Origin: Pseudomonas inefficax | GTDB taxonomy: Bacteria; Pseudomonadota; Gammaproteobacteria; Pseudomonadales; Pseudomonadaceae | DNA: 64,000 nt | Direction: 5' to 3' | Assembly: GCF_900277125.1 (NCBI RefSeq) | Contig: NZ_OPYN01000083.1 | Span: forward strand, 1 to 64,000 | Shown here: in pieces, positions 10,165 to 19,021 of the stretch | Numbering within the stretch: position 1 is the first letter of the stretch | How the letters are laid out: each line of letters starts with the position of its first letter | Position numbers and translations under genes: made by a program | The notes under the pieces: generated by a model | The model's database searches: none | Told to the model about the DNA's origin: nothing | The model's input: only the letters and a program-made list of their open reading frames with translations

Positions 10165-10839
10165 ATGAAAAAAGGCTATGAGCTACTGATCTTCGACTGG
10201 GATGGCACTCTGGCCGACTCCATCGGGCGTATCGTCGAGGCGATGAACACCGCCGCCACGCGCGCCGGCGAGGCGCAAAGCAGCGAGGATGCGGTGAAGG
10301 GCATCATCGGCCTCGCCCTGGGCGAGGCGATCCACACCTTGTACCCGCACCTGGCGCCTGCGCAGGTCGAAGGCTTCCGTCAGCACTATGCCGATATCTA
10401 CATGGCGCTGGATCAGCAGCCCTCGCCATTGTTCGAGGGGGTGGTCGAGTCGCTGGATGCCTTCCGCGCCGAGGGTTACCGCCTGGCGGTGGCCACCGGC
10501 AAGGCCCGTCGCGGGCTGGATCGGGTGCTCAAGGCCAACGGCCTGGAGCAGTTCTTCGACATCACCCGCGCCGCCGACGAGACCCGAGGCAAGCCGCACC
10601 CGCTGATGCTCGAGGAAATCCTCGGCCATTGCGGCGTCGAACCCGCGCGTGCGCTGATGGTCGGAGATTCGGCGTTCGACCTGTTGATGGCCAGCAATGC
10701 TGGCATGCATTCGGTGGCCGTGGGCTATGGTGCCATGTCGCTGTCGGCGCTGGCCGAATTCGGCCCGCAGGTATGCATCGATCATTTTTCCCAGTTGCGT
10801 GAGTGGCTGGGTGGTTCCGCAATTCCATTTCCAAGGTAG
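10165..10839 (+). CDS. HAD-superfamily hydrolase (phosphoglycolate phosphatase-like)
   Basis: A 224-residue subfamily IA HAD phosphatase. Motif I is D11-W-D13-G-T with the nucleophilic Asp, motif II lies in the VATGKARRGLD region, the Lys motif in GKPHP near 150 and motif IV in GDSAFD. The cap lies between motifs I and II. Substrate cannot be told from sequence; Gph and pyrophosphatase-like members look alike. It starts 3 bases after rluC and is followed 6 bases later by sppA, so the three are probably cotranscribed. Confidence 0.9.
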   Translation: MKKGYELLIFDWDGTLADSIGRIVEAMNTAATRAGEAQSSEDAVKGIIGLALGEAIHTLYPHLAPAQVEGFRQHYADIYMALDQQPSPLFEGVVESLDAFRAEGYRLAVATGKARRGLDRVLKANGLEQFFDITRAADETRGKPHPLMLEEILGHCGVEPARALMVGDSAFDLLMASNAGMHSVAVGYGAMSLSALAEFGPQVCIDHFSQLREWLGGSAIPFPR

Positions 10840-10845
10840 GTAAGC

Positions 10846-11835
10846 ATGGCAGACGAATGGAAAGCCCCCGAGGCCGAACCCGAGGAGCGCGAAGAGCGCA
10901 AGAGCTGGAAGCTGCTGGAAAAGACCCTGCTGGCGAGCGTTCAGGAGCAGCGTCGGGCGCGGCGCTGGGGGATCTTCTTCAAGGCGCTGACGTTCGTCTA
11001 CCTGTTCGGCATTCTGGCGTTGTTCACGCCGTTGATGGACATGGACAAGGCGGCGTCGCGCAGTACCAGCCATACCGCGCTGGTCGAGGTGCGCGGGGTG
11101 ATTGCCGACCAGGAGCCGGCCAGCGCCGACAATATCGTCAAGAGCCTGCGTGATGCGTTCAAAGACAGCAAGACCAAGGCTGTGGTGATGCGCATCAACA
11201 GCCCTGGCGGCAGCCCGGTGCAGTCGGGCTACGTGTATGACGAAATTCGCCGCCTGCGTGCCGAATATCCGGCGATCAAGCTGTATGCGGTAATTGCCGA
11301 CCTTGGTGCTTCCGGCGCCTACTACATCGCCAGTGCCGCGGACGAGATCTATGCAGACAAGGCCAGCCTGGTAGGCTCGATTGGTGTGACGGCGGCCGGT
11401 TACGGCTTTGTCGGCACCATGGAGAAGCTGGGGGTGGAGCGACGTACCTACACGGCAGGCGAGCACAAGGCCTTCCTCGACCCGTTCTCGCCGCAGAAGC
11501 CGGAAGAGACCGAGTTCTGGCAGGGCGTGCTGAATACCACGCATCAGCAGTTCATTGCCATGGTCAAGCAGGGGCGGGGCGAGCGCCTGAAGGACAAGGA
11601 GCATCCGGAGCTGTTCAGTGGCCTGGTCTGGTCGGGTGAGCAGGCCAAGGAGCTGGGGCTGGTCGATGGGCTGGGCAGTGCCAGCTATGTGGCGCGTGAG
11701 ATCGTGGGTGAGAAAGACCTGGTGGACTTCACCGTGCAGGAGTCGGCGCTCGATCGCTTCTCCAAGCGTGTGGGGGCCAGTGTGGCCGAGCGTTTGGCGA
11801 TGTGGATGGGGTTCCAGGGGCCGCAATTGCGCTGA
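10846..11835 (+). CDS. sppA: Signal peptide peptidase SppA, 36K type (S49 family)
   Basis: A 329-residue inner-membrane serine protease that degrades cleaved signal peptides. It has a charged cytoplasmic N-terminus, one transmembrane anchor (about 45-63, FKALTFVYLFGILALF) and a single S49 domain. The nucleophilic Ser lies in DLGASGAYYIA (about 148-158) and the general-base Lys in the downstream DKASLVGSIGV segment. It is about half the length of the duplicated E. coli 67K enzyme, as is normal for the short type. Last gene of the rluC cluster. Confidence 0.93.
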   Translation: MADEWKAPEAEPEEREERKSWKLLEKTLLASVQEQRRARRWGIFFKALTFVYLFGILALFTPLMDMDKAASRSTSHTALVEVRGVIADQEPASADNIVKSLRDAFKDSKTKAVVMRINSPGGSPVQSGYVYDEIRRLRAEYPAIKLYAVIADLGASGAYYIASAADEIYADKASLVGSIGVTAAGYGFVGTMEKLGVERRTYTAGEHKAFLDPFSPQKPEETEFWQGVLNTTHQQFIAMVKQGRGERLKDKEHPELFSGLVWSGEQAKELGLVDGLGSASYVAREIVGEKDLVDFTVQESALDRFSKRVGASVAERLAMWMGFQGPQLR

Positions 11836-11861
11836 TCCGGGATTGCCGGGGGCGCTTTGCG

Positions 11862-11952
11862 CCCCTTCGCGGGCACGCCCGCTCCCACAGGGGATCGCGC
11901 AAAACCCGCAGGTTGCGACACGCCTGTGGGAGCGGGCGTGCCCGCGAAGGGC
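11862..11952. repeat. REP pair, inverted
   Basis: Copies at about 11862-11890 (cttcgcgggcacgcccgctc) and 11921-11952 (complement) lie between the convergent sppA and yceF genes, possibly forming the transcript ends of both. Confidence 0.88.
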
Positions 11953-11972
11953 CGCAGCGCGGCCCCAAGGTC

Positions 11973-12551
11973 TCAGGGAATCACCACCCCTTCCCTGGTC
12001 AACATATCCACCAATCTAATCAGCGGCAGCCCAATCAGGCTGGTCGCATCGCACCCATGCGTGCTCTGGAACAAACTCACCCCCAGCCCCTCGGCCTTGA
12101 AGCTGCCAGCGCAGTCCAGCGGCTGTTCCGCCGCCACATAGCGCTCCACCCGCTCCCGGTCCAGTTCGCGCAGGGTCACGGTAAACGGCACGCAGTCCAC
12201 CTGGCAGTGCCCGGTGGCGCTGTTCAGCAATGCCAGCCCGGTCAGGAAGCTCACCTGCTGCCCGCTGCACTCCAGCAGTTGCTCGCAGGCCCGCTCGAAG
12301 GTGTGCGGCTTGCCCAGTACCTGCTCGCCCAGCACCGCAACCTGGTCCGAACCGATGATCAGGTGCCCGGGGTGGCTACCCGCCAGGGCCTCGGCTTTTT
12401 GTCTGGCCAGCCGGCGCACCAGTTCCATCGCCGGCTCATCATCCAGGCGCTGCTCGTCTATATCGGGGCTTGCCCAGGTGAAAGGCAGGCGCAGGCGCGC
12501 AAGCAGTTCGCGGCGGTAGGCAGAGCTGGAAGCCAGTAACAGAGGAAGCAT
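11973..12551 (-). CDS. yceF: Maf-family nucleotide pyrophosphatase, YceF type (7-methyl-GTP)
   Basis: A 192-residue Maf/HAM1-like protein. The signature LASSSAYRRELLARL opens the protein, the catalytic Asp is in GSDQVAVLG (about 70-78), and a conserved FKAEGLG segment lies near 158. YceF-type Maf proteins hydrolyse m7GTP and related non-canonical nucleotides. The assignment to YceF rather than YhdE comes from its place divergent from yceD-rpmF, as in E. coli. Start ATG at 12551; a longer open frame upstream runs into the yceD promoter and is rejected. Confidence 0.92.
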   Translation of the reverse strand: MLPLLLASSSAYRRELLARLRLPFTWASPDIDEQRLDDEPAMELVRRLARQKAEALAGSHPGHLIIGSDQVAVLGEQVLGKPHTFERACEQLLECSGQQVSFLTGLALLNSATGHCQVDCVPFTVTLRELDRERVERYVAAEQPLDCAGSFKAEGLGVSLFQSTHGCDATSLIGLPLIRLVDMLTREGVVIP

Positions 12552-12609
12552 GGTAGACTCCTGAATCAGTTGAACAAATTCTATCACGCACGATGCCGCC
12601 GAATTTCCT

Positions 12610-12638
12610 TTGACAGGGGCGGGGGGCATCCCTAGAAT
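12610..12638 (+). promoter_or_regulatory. Sigma-70 promoter of yceD-rpmF-plsX
   Basis: A perfect -35 TTGACA (12610-12615), a 17-base spacer and a near-perfect -10 TAGAAT (12633-12638). The expected start point (about 12645) is only 2-3 bases from the yceD ATG at 12648, leaving essentially no leader. Confidence 0.8.
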
Positions 12639-12647
12639 GCTGCGCCT

Positions 12648-13175
12648 ATGTTGAATGACCCGATTCCACCTCACGTTGACCCGCGCAAATTAGCCGATCG
12701 TGGCGTAACCCTTAACGGTTCGCTGCAACTCGCTGATTTGGAAAGACTCTGCGACCCGCTTTCCGACAATGTCGGTACGGTGCAGGCGAAGTTCGATTTT
12801 GAACGAGATGAACAGCACGTGGTGGTTATCCACAGCGAGCTGGACGTCGAGGTCAAGATGGTTTGCCAGCGTTGTCTTGAGCTGGTCACCCTGCCGATCC
12901 ACAGCGAATGTACATACGCCGTGGTAAAGGAGGGTGCGAATACCCAGTCGTTGCCGAAAGGCTATGACGTGCTGGAACTGGGCGAAGATCCTTTGGATCT
13001 GCAGGCATTGATCGAGGAGGAGCTTCTGCTCGCCTTGCCAATTGTGCCTGCTCACCATCCGGAAGAATGCCAGCAGCCGGCGGGCGCAGACGAGCCCGAA
13101 TCGAGCAAGGACGAGGTATCGCGGTCCAACCCGTTCAGTGTTTTGGCGCAGTTAAAGCGTGACCCAAACGTTTAG
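12648..13175 (+). CDS. yceD: YceD/DUF177 family, 23S rRNA accumulation protein
   Basis: A 175-residue protein of the DUF177 family, needed for normal 23S rRNA accumulation in bacteria and plastids. The diagnostic MVCQRCLE segment (CxxC-like, about 69-76) and the following hydrophobic LVTLPI strand are present, as is the acidic EDPLDLQALIEEELLLALP stretch. It is followed 13 bases later by rpmF, the standard pairing. No Shine-Dalgarno is visible before the ATG, consistent with a leaderless transcript. Confidence 0.93.
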   Translation: MLNDPIPPHVDPRKLADRGVTLNGSLQLADLERLCDPLSDNVGTVQAKFDFERDEQHVVVIHSELDVEVKMVCQRCLELVTLPIHSECTYAVVKEGANTQSLPKGYDVLELGEDPLDLQALIEEELLLALPIVPAHHPEECQQPAGADEPESSKDEVSRSNPFSVLAQLKRDPNV

Positions 13176-13188
13176 GAGTTAATCAATT

Positions 13189-13371
13189 ATGGCTGTTCAG
13201 CAGAACAAAAAATCCCGCTCTGCCCGTGACATGCGCCGTTCGCACGACGCCCTGTCGGAAAACGCGCTGTCGGTAGAGAAAACCACCGGTGAAGTACACC
13301 TGCGTCACCACGTTTCGCCAGAAGGCGTATACCGTGGTCGCAAAGTGGTCGACAAGGGCGCTGACGAGTAA
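13189..13371 (+). CDS. rpmF: 50S ribosomal protein L32
   Basis: A 60-residue basic ribosomal protein: [22 protein letters not shown] at the N-terminus, then the [18 protein letters not shown] tail. It lacks the four zinc-binding cysteines found in C+ L32 forms, which is normal for many gammaproteobacteria. A good ribosome site (taggagtt) lies before the ATG. It lies between yceD and plsX. Confidence 0.98.
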   Translation: MAVQQNKKSRSARDMRRSHDALSENALSVEKTTGEVHLRHHVSPEGVYRGRKVVDKGADE

Positions 13372-13374
13372 TCC

Positions 13375-14385
13375 TTGTCCGCTCAGATCATCGCGATCGA
13401 CGCAATGGGCGGGGACTTCGGTCCCCGCAGCATTGTCCAGGCTAGCATTGCCTGCCTTTCGGCTACCCCCTCGCTGCATCTGACCCTCGTCGGTCAACCC
13501 TCCCTCCTTGAAGATCTTGTCAGCGGCCTTGCGGCTGCGGATCGCGCGCGCCTGCAAATCGTGGCCGCCAGCGAGGTGGTGGGCATGGACGAGCGGCCAT
13601 CCCAGGCGCTGCGCGGCAAGCCGGACTCGTCGATGCGCATCGCCCTCGAGCTGGTACGCGACGGCAAGGCCCAGGCCTGCGTCAGTGCCGGCAACACCGG
13701 GGCGCTGATGGCGCTGTCGCGTTTCGTGCTCAAGACACTGCCGGGTATCGATCGGCCTGCCATGGTGGCGGCGATTCCGACCCAGGCCGGTTACTGCCAG
13801 TTGCTCGACCTTGGTGCTAACGTCGACTGTAGCGCCGAGAACCTCTACCAGTTCGCCGTGATGGGCTCGGTGGCCGCCCAGGCCTTGGGTGTGCAACGGC
13901 CGCGCGTGGCGCTGCTGAACATCGGTACCGAGGACATCAAGGGCAACCAGCAGGTCAAGCTGGCGGCCAGCCTGTTGCAGAACGCCCGAGGGCTCAACTA
14001 CATAGGCTTCGTCGAAGGTGACGGGTTGTATCGCGGCGAAGCCGATGTGGTGGTGTGCGACGGCTTCGTCGGCAACATCCTGCTCAAGTCGAGCGAGGGG
14101 CTGGCGACGATGATTGGCGCGCGCATCGAGCAGTTGTTCAAGGGGGGTGTATTGTCGCGGGCGGCCGGGGCCGTGGCCATGCCACTGCTCAAGCGCCTGC
14201 AGGCCGACCTGGCACCGGCGCGGCATAATGGCGCAAGCTTTCTGGGGTTGCAGGGCATCGTCATCAAGAGCCATGGCTCGGCGGGGGTGCAGGGCTTCCA
14301 GAGTGCCATCCAGCGGGCCTTGATCGAGATCCAGGAAAACCTGCCGCAGCGCTTGCATGGGCGGCTGGAAGACCTGCTGCTGTAG
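13375..14385 (+). CDS. plsX: Phosphate acyltransferase PlsX
   Basis: A 336-residue peripheral membrane enzyme that converts acyl-ACP and phosphate to acyl-phosphate, the acyl donor for PlsY in phospholipid synthesis. The [12 protein letters not shown] opening, [10 protein letters not shown] motif (about 102-112) and the [11 protein letters not shown] segment (about 227-237) identify PlsX. It starts at TTG 13375, 3 bases after the rpmF stop; there is no better ATG in the conserved N-terminus. It links ribosome/rRNA genes to the fatty-acid genes that follow. Confidence 0.96.
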   Translation: MSAQIIAIDAMGGDFGPRSIVQASIACLSATPSLHLTLVGQPSLLEDLVSGLAAADRARLQIVAASEVVGMDERPSQALRGKPDSSMRIALELVRDGKAQACVSAGNTGALMALSRFVLKTLPGIDRPAMVAAIPTQAGYCQLLDLGANVDCSAENLYQFAVMGSVAAQALGVQRPRVALLNIGTEDIKGNQQVKLAASLLQNARGLNYIGFVEGDGLYRGEADVVVCDGFVGNILLKSSEGLATMIGARIEQLFKGGVLSRAAGAVAMPLLKRLQADLAPARHNGASFLGLQGIVIKSHGSAGVQGFQSAIQRALIEIQENLPQRLHGRLEDLLL

Positions 14386-14392
14386 CCTGTGC

Positions 14393-14488
14393 CGGCCCCT
14401 TCGCGGGTAAACCCGCTCCCACAGGTGCCCCACAACTTTCAGGTCTGTGGTAACTCTGTGGGAGCGGGTTTACCCGCGAAAGGGCCGG
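14393..14488. repeat. REP pair, inverted
   Basis: Copies at 14393-14425 and 14456-14488 with the gcgggtaaacccgctcccac core lie between plsX and fabD, where they may attenuate readthrough within the fatty-acid cluster. Confidence 0.9.
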
Positions 14489-14638
14489 TGCTGAAGGAAT
14501 AAAGACCTTAGGCATATCGCCGATGAAGTGCTTAAATGTGACCGCTTGGTCCGCGTCTCCATCCAAGCTTTCAGATTCCGCGCCTGGCCCAGGGCCTGGC
14601 GCACCCTATCCGACGACAAGATCATAAGGGCTTGTTCA

Positions 14639-15577
14639 ATGTCTGCATCTCTCGCATTCGTCTTTCCCGGTCAAGGTTCCCAGTCGCTGGGCATGCTCGC
14701 CGAGCTCGGCGCCGAGAAGCCAGTGATCATCGAAACCTTCAAGGAAGCGTCCGAGGCACTCGGTTACGACCTGTGGAAGCTGGTCCAGGAAGGCCCGGAA
14801 GAGCAACTCAACCAGACCGACAAGACCCAGCCGGCCATCCTCACCGCGTCCATCGCGCTGTGGCGCCTGTGGCTGGAAGAGGGTGGCGCCAAGCCAGCCT
14901 TTGTTTCTGGTCACAGCCTGGGTGAGTACAGCGCCCTGGTTGCCGCCGGCAGCCTGAGCCTGAAAGATGCCGTGCGCCTGGTCGAACGCCGTGGCCAACT
15001 GATGCAGGAAGCCGTGCCGGCCGGCCATGGTGCCATGGCCGCCATTCTCGGCCTGGATGACGCCGTGGTCGTGGAAATCTGCGCCGAAGCGGCCGAAGAC
15101 CAGGTGGTCAGCGCGGTCAACTTCAACTCGCCAGGCCAGGTGGTCATCGCCGGCAACAAGGCCGCCGTCGATCGCGCCATCGAGCTGTGCAAGGCCAAGG
15201 GTGCCAAGCGCGCCCTTCCGCTGGCGGTCAGCGTGCCATCGCACTGCGCGCTGATGAAGCCGGCTGCCGAGCGCTTTGCCGAGTCGGTCAACGCCATCGA
15301 ATGGCACGCCCCGCAAATTCCTGTGGTGCAGAACGTCACCGCTGCCGTTGCCGCTGGTCTCGATGCCCTCAAGCACGACCTGCTGGCGCAGCTGTACCAG
15401 CCTGTACGCTGGGTTGAATGCGTGCAGACCCTGGCAGCCAATGGTGCCGTCAACCTGGTCGAGTGCGGCCCGGGCAAGGTGCTGGCCGGCCTGAACAAGC
15501 GTTGCGCCGACGGCGTGACCACCTACAACCTCAACACCCCTGACGCCGTCGCCGCCACCCGCGCGGCGCTGGCCTGA
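14639..15577 (+). CDS. fabD: Malonyl-CoA:ACP transacylase
   Basis: A 312-residue cytosolic enzyme that loads malonate on ACP for fatty-acid elongation. The FPGQGSQ motif is at residues 8-14, the nucleophile Ser93 sits in GHSLGEYSAL, and His in the VPSHCALM segment completes the dyad near 201. The start ATG 14639 gives the usual N-terminus MSASLAFVFPGQGSQ; the longer frame upstream is unlike the family. fabG follows after 15 bases. Confidence 0.97.
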   Translation: MSASLAFVFPGQGSQSLGMLAELGAEKPVIIETFKEASEALGYDLWKLVQEGPEEQLNQTDKTQPAILTASIALWRLWLEEGGAKPAFVSGHSLGEYSALVAAGSLSLKDAVRLVERRGQLMQEAVPAGHGAMAAILGLDDAVVVEICAEAAEDQVVSAVNFNSPGQVVIAGNKAAVDRAIELCKAKGAKRALPLAVSVPSHCALMKPAAERFAESVNAIEWHAPQIPVVQNVTAAVAAGLDALKHDLLAQLYQPVRWVECVQTLAANGAVNLVECGPGKVLAGLNKRCADGVTTYNLNTPDAVAATRAALA

Positions 15578-15592
15578 TTTGGAGAAGCTTGC

Positions 15593-16333
15593 ATGAGCCT
15601 GCAAGGTAAAGTTGCACTGGTCACCGGCGCCAGCCGTGGCATTGGCCAGGCCATCGCCCTCGAACTGGGCCGCCAGGGCGCGACCGTGATCGGCACCGCC
15701 ACTTCGGCCTCCGGCGCCGAGCGCATTGCGGCAACCCTGAAAGAGCACGGCATCACCGGTACCGGCATGGAACTGAACGTGACCAGCGCCGAATCGGTTG
15801 AAGCTGTATTGGCCGCCATCGGCGAGCAGTTCGGCGCACCGGCCATCCTGGTCAACAACGCCGGTATCACTCGCGACAACCTCATGCTGCGCATGAAGGA
15901 CGACGAGTGGTTCGATGTGATCGATACCAACCTGAACAGCCTCTACCGTCTGTCCAAGGGTGTGCTGCGTGGCATGACCAAGGCACGTTGGGGTCGTATC
16001 ATCAGCATCGGCTCGGTCGTCGGCGCCATGGGTAATGCCGGCCAGGCCAACTATGCGGCCGCCAAGGCCGGCCTGGAAGGCTTCAGCCGCGCCCTGGCGC
16101 GTGAAGTGGGCTCGCGTGGCATCACCGTCAACTCGGTGACCCCGGGCTTCATCGACACCGACATGACCCGCGAGCTGCCAGAAGCGCAGCGCGAAGCCCT
16201 GCAGACCCAGATCCCGCTGGGCCGCCTGGGCCAGGCCGACGAAATCGCCAAGGTGGTTTCGTTCCTGGCCTCCGACGGCGCAGCCTACGTAACCGGCGCC
16301 ACCGTGCCGGTCAACGGCGGGATGTACATGTAA
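15593..16333 (+). CDS. fabG: 3-oxoacyl-ACP reductase
   Basis: A 246-residue short-chain dehydrogenase that reduces 3-oxoacyl-ACP with NADPH. The cofactor motif TGASRGIG is at about 12-19 and NNAG near 86-89; the catalytic Ser (IISIGSVVG), Tyr and Lys (NYAAAKAG) are all present. The GGMYM C-terminus is typical. It has a strong ribosome site (ggagaagc) and lies between fabD and acpP. Confidence 0.97.
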   Translation: MSLQGKVALVTGASRGIGQAIALELGRQGATVIGTATSASGAERIAATLKEHGITGTGMELNVTSAESVEAVLAAIGEQFGAPAILVNNAGITRDNLMLRMKDDEWFDVIDTNLNSLYRLSKGVLRGMTKARWGRIISIGSVVGAMGNAGQANYAAAKAGLEGFSRALAREVGSRGITVNSVTPGFIDTDMTRELPEAQREALQTQIPLGRLGQADEIAKVVSFLASDGAAYVTGATVPVNGGMYM

Positions 16334-16457
16334 AACTGCAACTCAATGTGACGGATTTCGTAAAAAAAGAGTCATACTGCGAGCCTAAAATCCGTTATAA
16401 AGCTGCAACCAGATTCCAGGCAGCGGGTGTGGTGACTGGTGTGAAGGTGCGTTTAGC

Positions 16458-16485
16458 TTGAAAAGCGAACGTCTTTCTATAAAAT
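16458..16485 (+). promoter_or_regulatory. Candidate sigma-70 promoter of acpP
   Basis: TTGAAA (16458-16463) and TAAAAT (16480-16485) are separated by 16 bases, about 50 bases upstream of the acpP ATG. An own promoter would fit the much higher cellular demand for ACP than for its neighbours. Confidence 0.55.
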
Positions 16486-16535
16486 TAGCCACCGGCCAGC
16501 TGCCTGACATATATCCATTAGGAGTAAACCTAGGT

Positions 16536-16772
16536 ATGAGCAACATCGAAGAACGCGTCAAGAAAATCGTCGCCGAGCAACTGGGCGTCAAGGAAGAAGA
16601 AGTGACTCTCGAGAAGTCCTTCGTCGATGACCTGGGTGCCGATTCGCTTGACACCGTTGAGCTGGTGATGGCTCTGGAAGAGGAATTCGAGACCGAAATC
16701 CCTGACGAAGAAGCCGAGAAGATCACTACCGTTCAAGCTGCCGTAGACTACGTCAAAGCCCACCAGGCCTAA
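16536..16772 (+). CDS. acpP: Acyl carrier protein
   Basis: A 78-residue acidic four-helix protein that carries acyl chains on 4'-phosphopantetheine. The attachment site is Ser37 in the DSLD motif ([18 protein letters not shown]). The start follows a good ribosome site (aggag, 16520-16524). Its own promoter and terminator suggest separate high-level expression inside the fab cluster. Confidence 0.98.
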   Translation: MSNIEERVKKIVAEQLGVKEEEVTLEKSFVDDLGADSLDTVELVMALEEEFETEIPDEEAEKITTVQAAVDYVKAHQA

Positions 16773-16801
16773 GACGCTCCAGTCGACGCTACTTGTCGGG
16801 G

Positions 16802-16838
16802 AAAACCGCACTGCCTTCGCCGGCGTGCGGTTTTTTCT
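16802..16838 (+). terminator. Rho-independent terminator after acpP
   Basis: The stem aaaaccgcac, a GC-rich loop, the matching gtgcggtttt and a run of T residues, 30 bases after the acpP stop. Confidence 0.88.
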
Positions 16839-16957
16839 TTGCGAGCGCCCCGCATTTCAGGCCGCTTTGTTCACCGCGCACCAAGAGCTTGTTGCCATTT
16901 CATTCCATTGCTTGAATGCAATGGCAAGAAACTCTGTGATTAGAAAAGGAGAGTACT

Positions 16958-18202
16958 GTGTCGCGTAGACGCGTCGTGGTCACCGGTATGGGTATGCTGT
17001 CGCCTCTGGGTACCGATGTACCGAGCACCTGGCAGGGCATTCTGGCTGGCCGCAGTGGCATTGGTCCGATCGAACACACGGACCTGTCTGCCTACTCCAC
17101 CCGTTTTGGCGGCTCGGTGAAGGGCTTCGAGGTCGAGCAGTACCTCTCGGCCAAAGAGGCCCGCAAGCTCGACCTGTTCATTCAGTACGGCCTGGCGGCC
17201 GGTTTTCAGGCGGTGCGTAACGCCGGCCTGGAAGTAACCGACGTCAACCGCGAGCGGATTGGCGTGGCCATGGGTTCGGGCATCGGTGGCCTGACCAACA
17301 TCGAGGAAACCAGCCGCACCCTGCACGATTCGGGGCCGCGTCGTATTTCGCCATTCTTCGTGCCGGGCTCGATCATCAACATGATCTCCGGTTTCCTGTC
17401 GATCCACCTGGGTCTGCAAGGGCCGAACTACGCCATCGCCACGGCCTGCACTACAGGTACCCACTGCATCGGCATGGCCGCGCGCAACATCGCCTATGGT
17501 GAAGCCGATGTGATGATCGCCGGTGGCGCCGAAATGGCCGCGTGCGGCCTGGGCATGGGCGGCTTCGGTGCCTCCCGCGCACTGTCCACTCGCAACGATG
17601 AGCCAAGCCGGGCCAGCCGCCCGTGGGACAAGGGCCGTGACGGCTTCGTGTTGTCCGACGGCGCCGGTGCCCTGGTGCTCGAAGAGCTGGAACATGCCAA
17701 GGCACGTGGCGCGACCATCTATGCCGAGCTGGTCGGCTTCGGCATGAGCGGTGACGCCTACCACATGACTTCGCCACCCGACACCGGCGAAGGCGCTGCC
17801 CGTTGCATGACCAACGCCTTGCGCGATGCCGGCATCCAGCCGGAAGAAGTCAGCTACATCAATGCCCATGGCACCTCGACCCCAGCGGGCGACATCGCCG
17901 AAGTCGCGGCGATCAAGCGCGTGTTCGGTGAGCATGCCTACAAGCTGGCGGTCAGCTCGACCAAGTCGATGACTGGCCACCTGCTGGGCGCTGCAGGTGC
18001 CGTGGAAGCGATCTTCAGCGTGCTGGCGATCAACAGCCAGATGGCCCCGCCCACCATCAACCTGGACGAGCCGGACGAAGGTTGCGACCTTGACTTCGTG
18101 CCGCACCAGGCGCGCAGCATGCCGATCGATGTGGTGCTGTCCAACTCGTTCGGCTTTGGCGGGACCAACGGTTCGCTGGTATTCCGCCGGTTCGCCGGTT
18201 GA
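16958..18202 (+). CDS. fabF: 3-oxoacyl-ACP synthase II
   Basis: A 414-residue KAS II condensing enzyme. The active-site Cys164 is in TACTTGTHC, with the two catalytic histidines in [11 protein letters not shown] and [11 protein letters not shown], and Lys in the STKSMTGH motif. It extends acyl-ACPs with malonyl-ACP and controls the temperature-dependent synthesis of unsaturated chains. Start GTG 16958 follows an aaaaggagag ribosome site. Its stop overlaps the pabC start. Confidence 0.97.
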   Translation: MSRRRVVVTGMGMLSPLGTDVPSTWQGILAGRSGIGPIEHTDLSAYSTRFGGSVKGFEVEQYLSAKEARKLDLFIQYGLAAGFQAVRNAGLEVTDVNRERIGVAMGSGIGGLTNIEETSRTLHDSGPRRISPFFVPGSIINMISGFLSIHLGLQGPNYAIATACTTGTHCIGMAARNIAYGEADVMIAGGAEMAACGLGMGGFGASRALSTRNDEPSRASRPWDKGRDGFVLSDGAGALVLEELEHAKARGATIYAELVGFGMSGDAYHMTSPPDTGEGAARCMTNALRDAGIQPEEVSYINAHGTSTPAGDIAEVAAIKRVFGEHAYKLAVSSTKSMTGHLLGAAGAVEAIFSVLAINSQMAPPTINLDEPDEGCDLDFVPHQARSMPIDVVLSNSFGFGGTNGSLVFRRFAG

Positions 18203-19017
18203 TGCAAAGCTGGATCGATGGCCAGCCGGCGGCTGCAGTGAACCTGCAGAACCGCGGCCTGGCCTACGGCGATGGGCTGTTCGAGACCATCGCCGTACGT
18301 GGTGGCCGGCCCAGCCTGCTGGACGGCCACCTCGCACGCCTGACGCTGGGATGCCAGCGGCTGGCAATCAGTGCCGACCTGGCGCTGGTGCGCGACGAAC
18401 TCCTGCGCTATGCCAGCCAGCTCGAAGATGGCGTAGCCAAACTCATTCTTACTCGTGGCGACAGCCAGCGCGGTTACGCGCCGGTTGCCGGTGCCGCGCC
18501 GCGGCGTATCCTGCAGGGCAGCCCGTTGCCCAGCTATCCTGTCGAACATGCCGAGCATGGCGTGCGCCTGTTCCCGTGCCAGACCCGGCTTGGGGAACAA
18601 CCGCTGCTGGCTGGCCTCAAACACCTCAACCGCCTGGAGCAGGTACTGGCCCGTGCCGAATGGCAGGACAGCGAACATGCCGAAGGCCTGATGCGTGACG
18701 GGCAGGGCAGGGTGATCGAAGGGGTGTACAGCAACCTGTTCCTGGTACGCGATGGCGTGCTGTTCACGGCCGACCTCAGCCGCTGTGGCGTCGCTGGCGT
18801 GATGCGCGCCGCGTTGCTGGAACAGGCTGCGCTGCTGGGCATCCCGGCGCAGGTGTGCGACCTGCCGTTCGAGGCGCTGGAGCAGGCCGATGAAGTATTT
18901 GTCTGCAACAGCGTCTACGGTGTCTGGCCCGTGCGCGGCGTTGCCGCGCTAAACTGGTCGCCGGGCCCGCTCACCCGTAAACTGCAGGCCGTTGCCCGTA
19001 CGTTACTGGAAACCTGA
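18202..19017 (+). CDS. pabC: Aminodeoxychorismate lyase (PABA synthesis)
   Basis: A 271-residue class IV PLP aminotransferase-fold enzyme that converts aminodeoxychorismate to p-aminobenzoate plus pyruvate for folate. Present are the fold-type IV segment NRGLAYGDGLFETI (about 18-31), the PLP Lys in GLKHLNRLEQVLARAEW (about 139) and the EGVYSNLFLVRDG cofactor loop. ATG 18202 overlaps the fabF TGA by one base. The fabF-pabC-mltG-tmk-holB order is the classical one. Confidence 0.94.
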   Translation: MQSWIDGQPAAAVNLQNRGLAYGDGLFETIAVRGGRPSLLDGHLARLTLGCQRLAISADLALVRDELLRYASQLEDGVAKLILTRGDSQRGYAPVAGAAPRRILQGSPLPSYPVEHAEHGVRLFPCQTRLGEQPLLAGLKHLNRLEQVLARAEWQDSEHAEGLMRDGQGRVIEGVYSNLFLVRDGVLFTADLSRCGVAGVMRAALLEQAALLGIPAQVCDLPFEALEQADEVFVCNSVYGVWPVRGVAALNWSPGPLTRKLQAVARTLLET

Positions 19018-19021
19018 ATTC

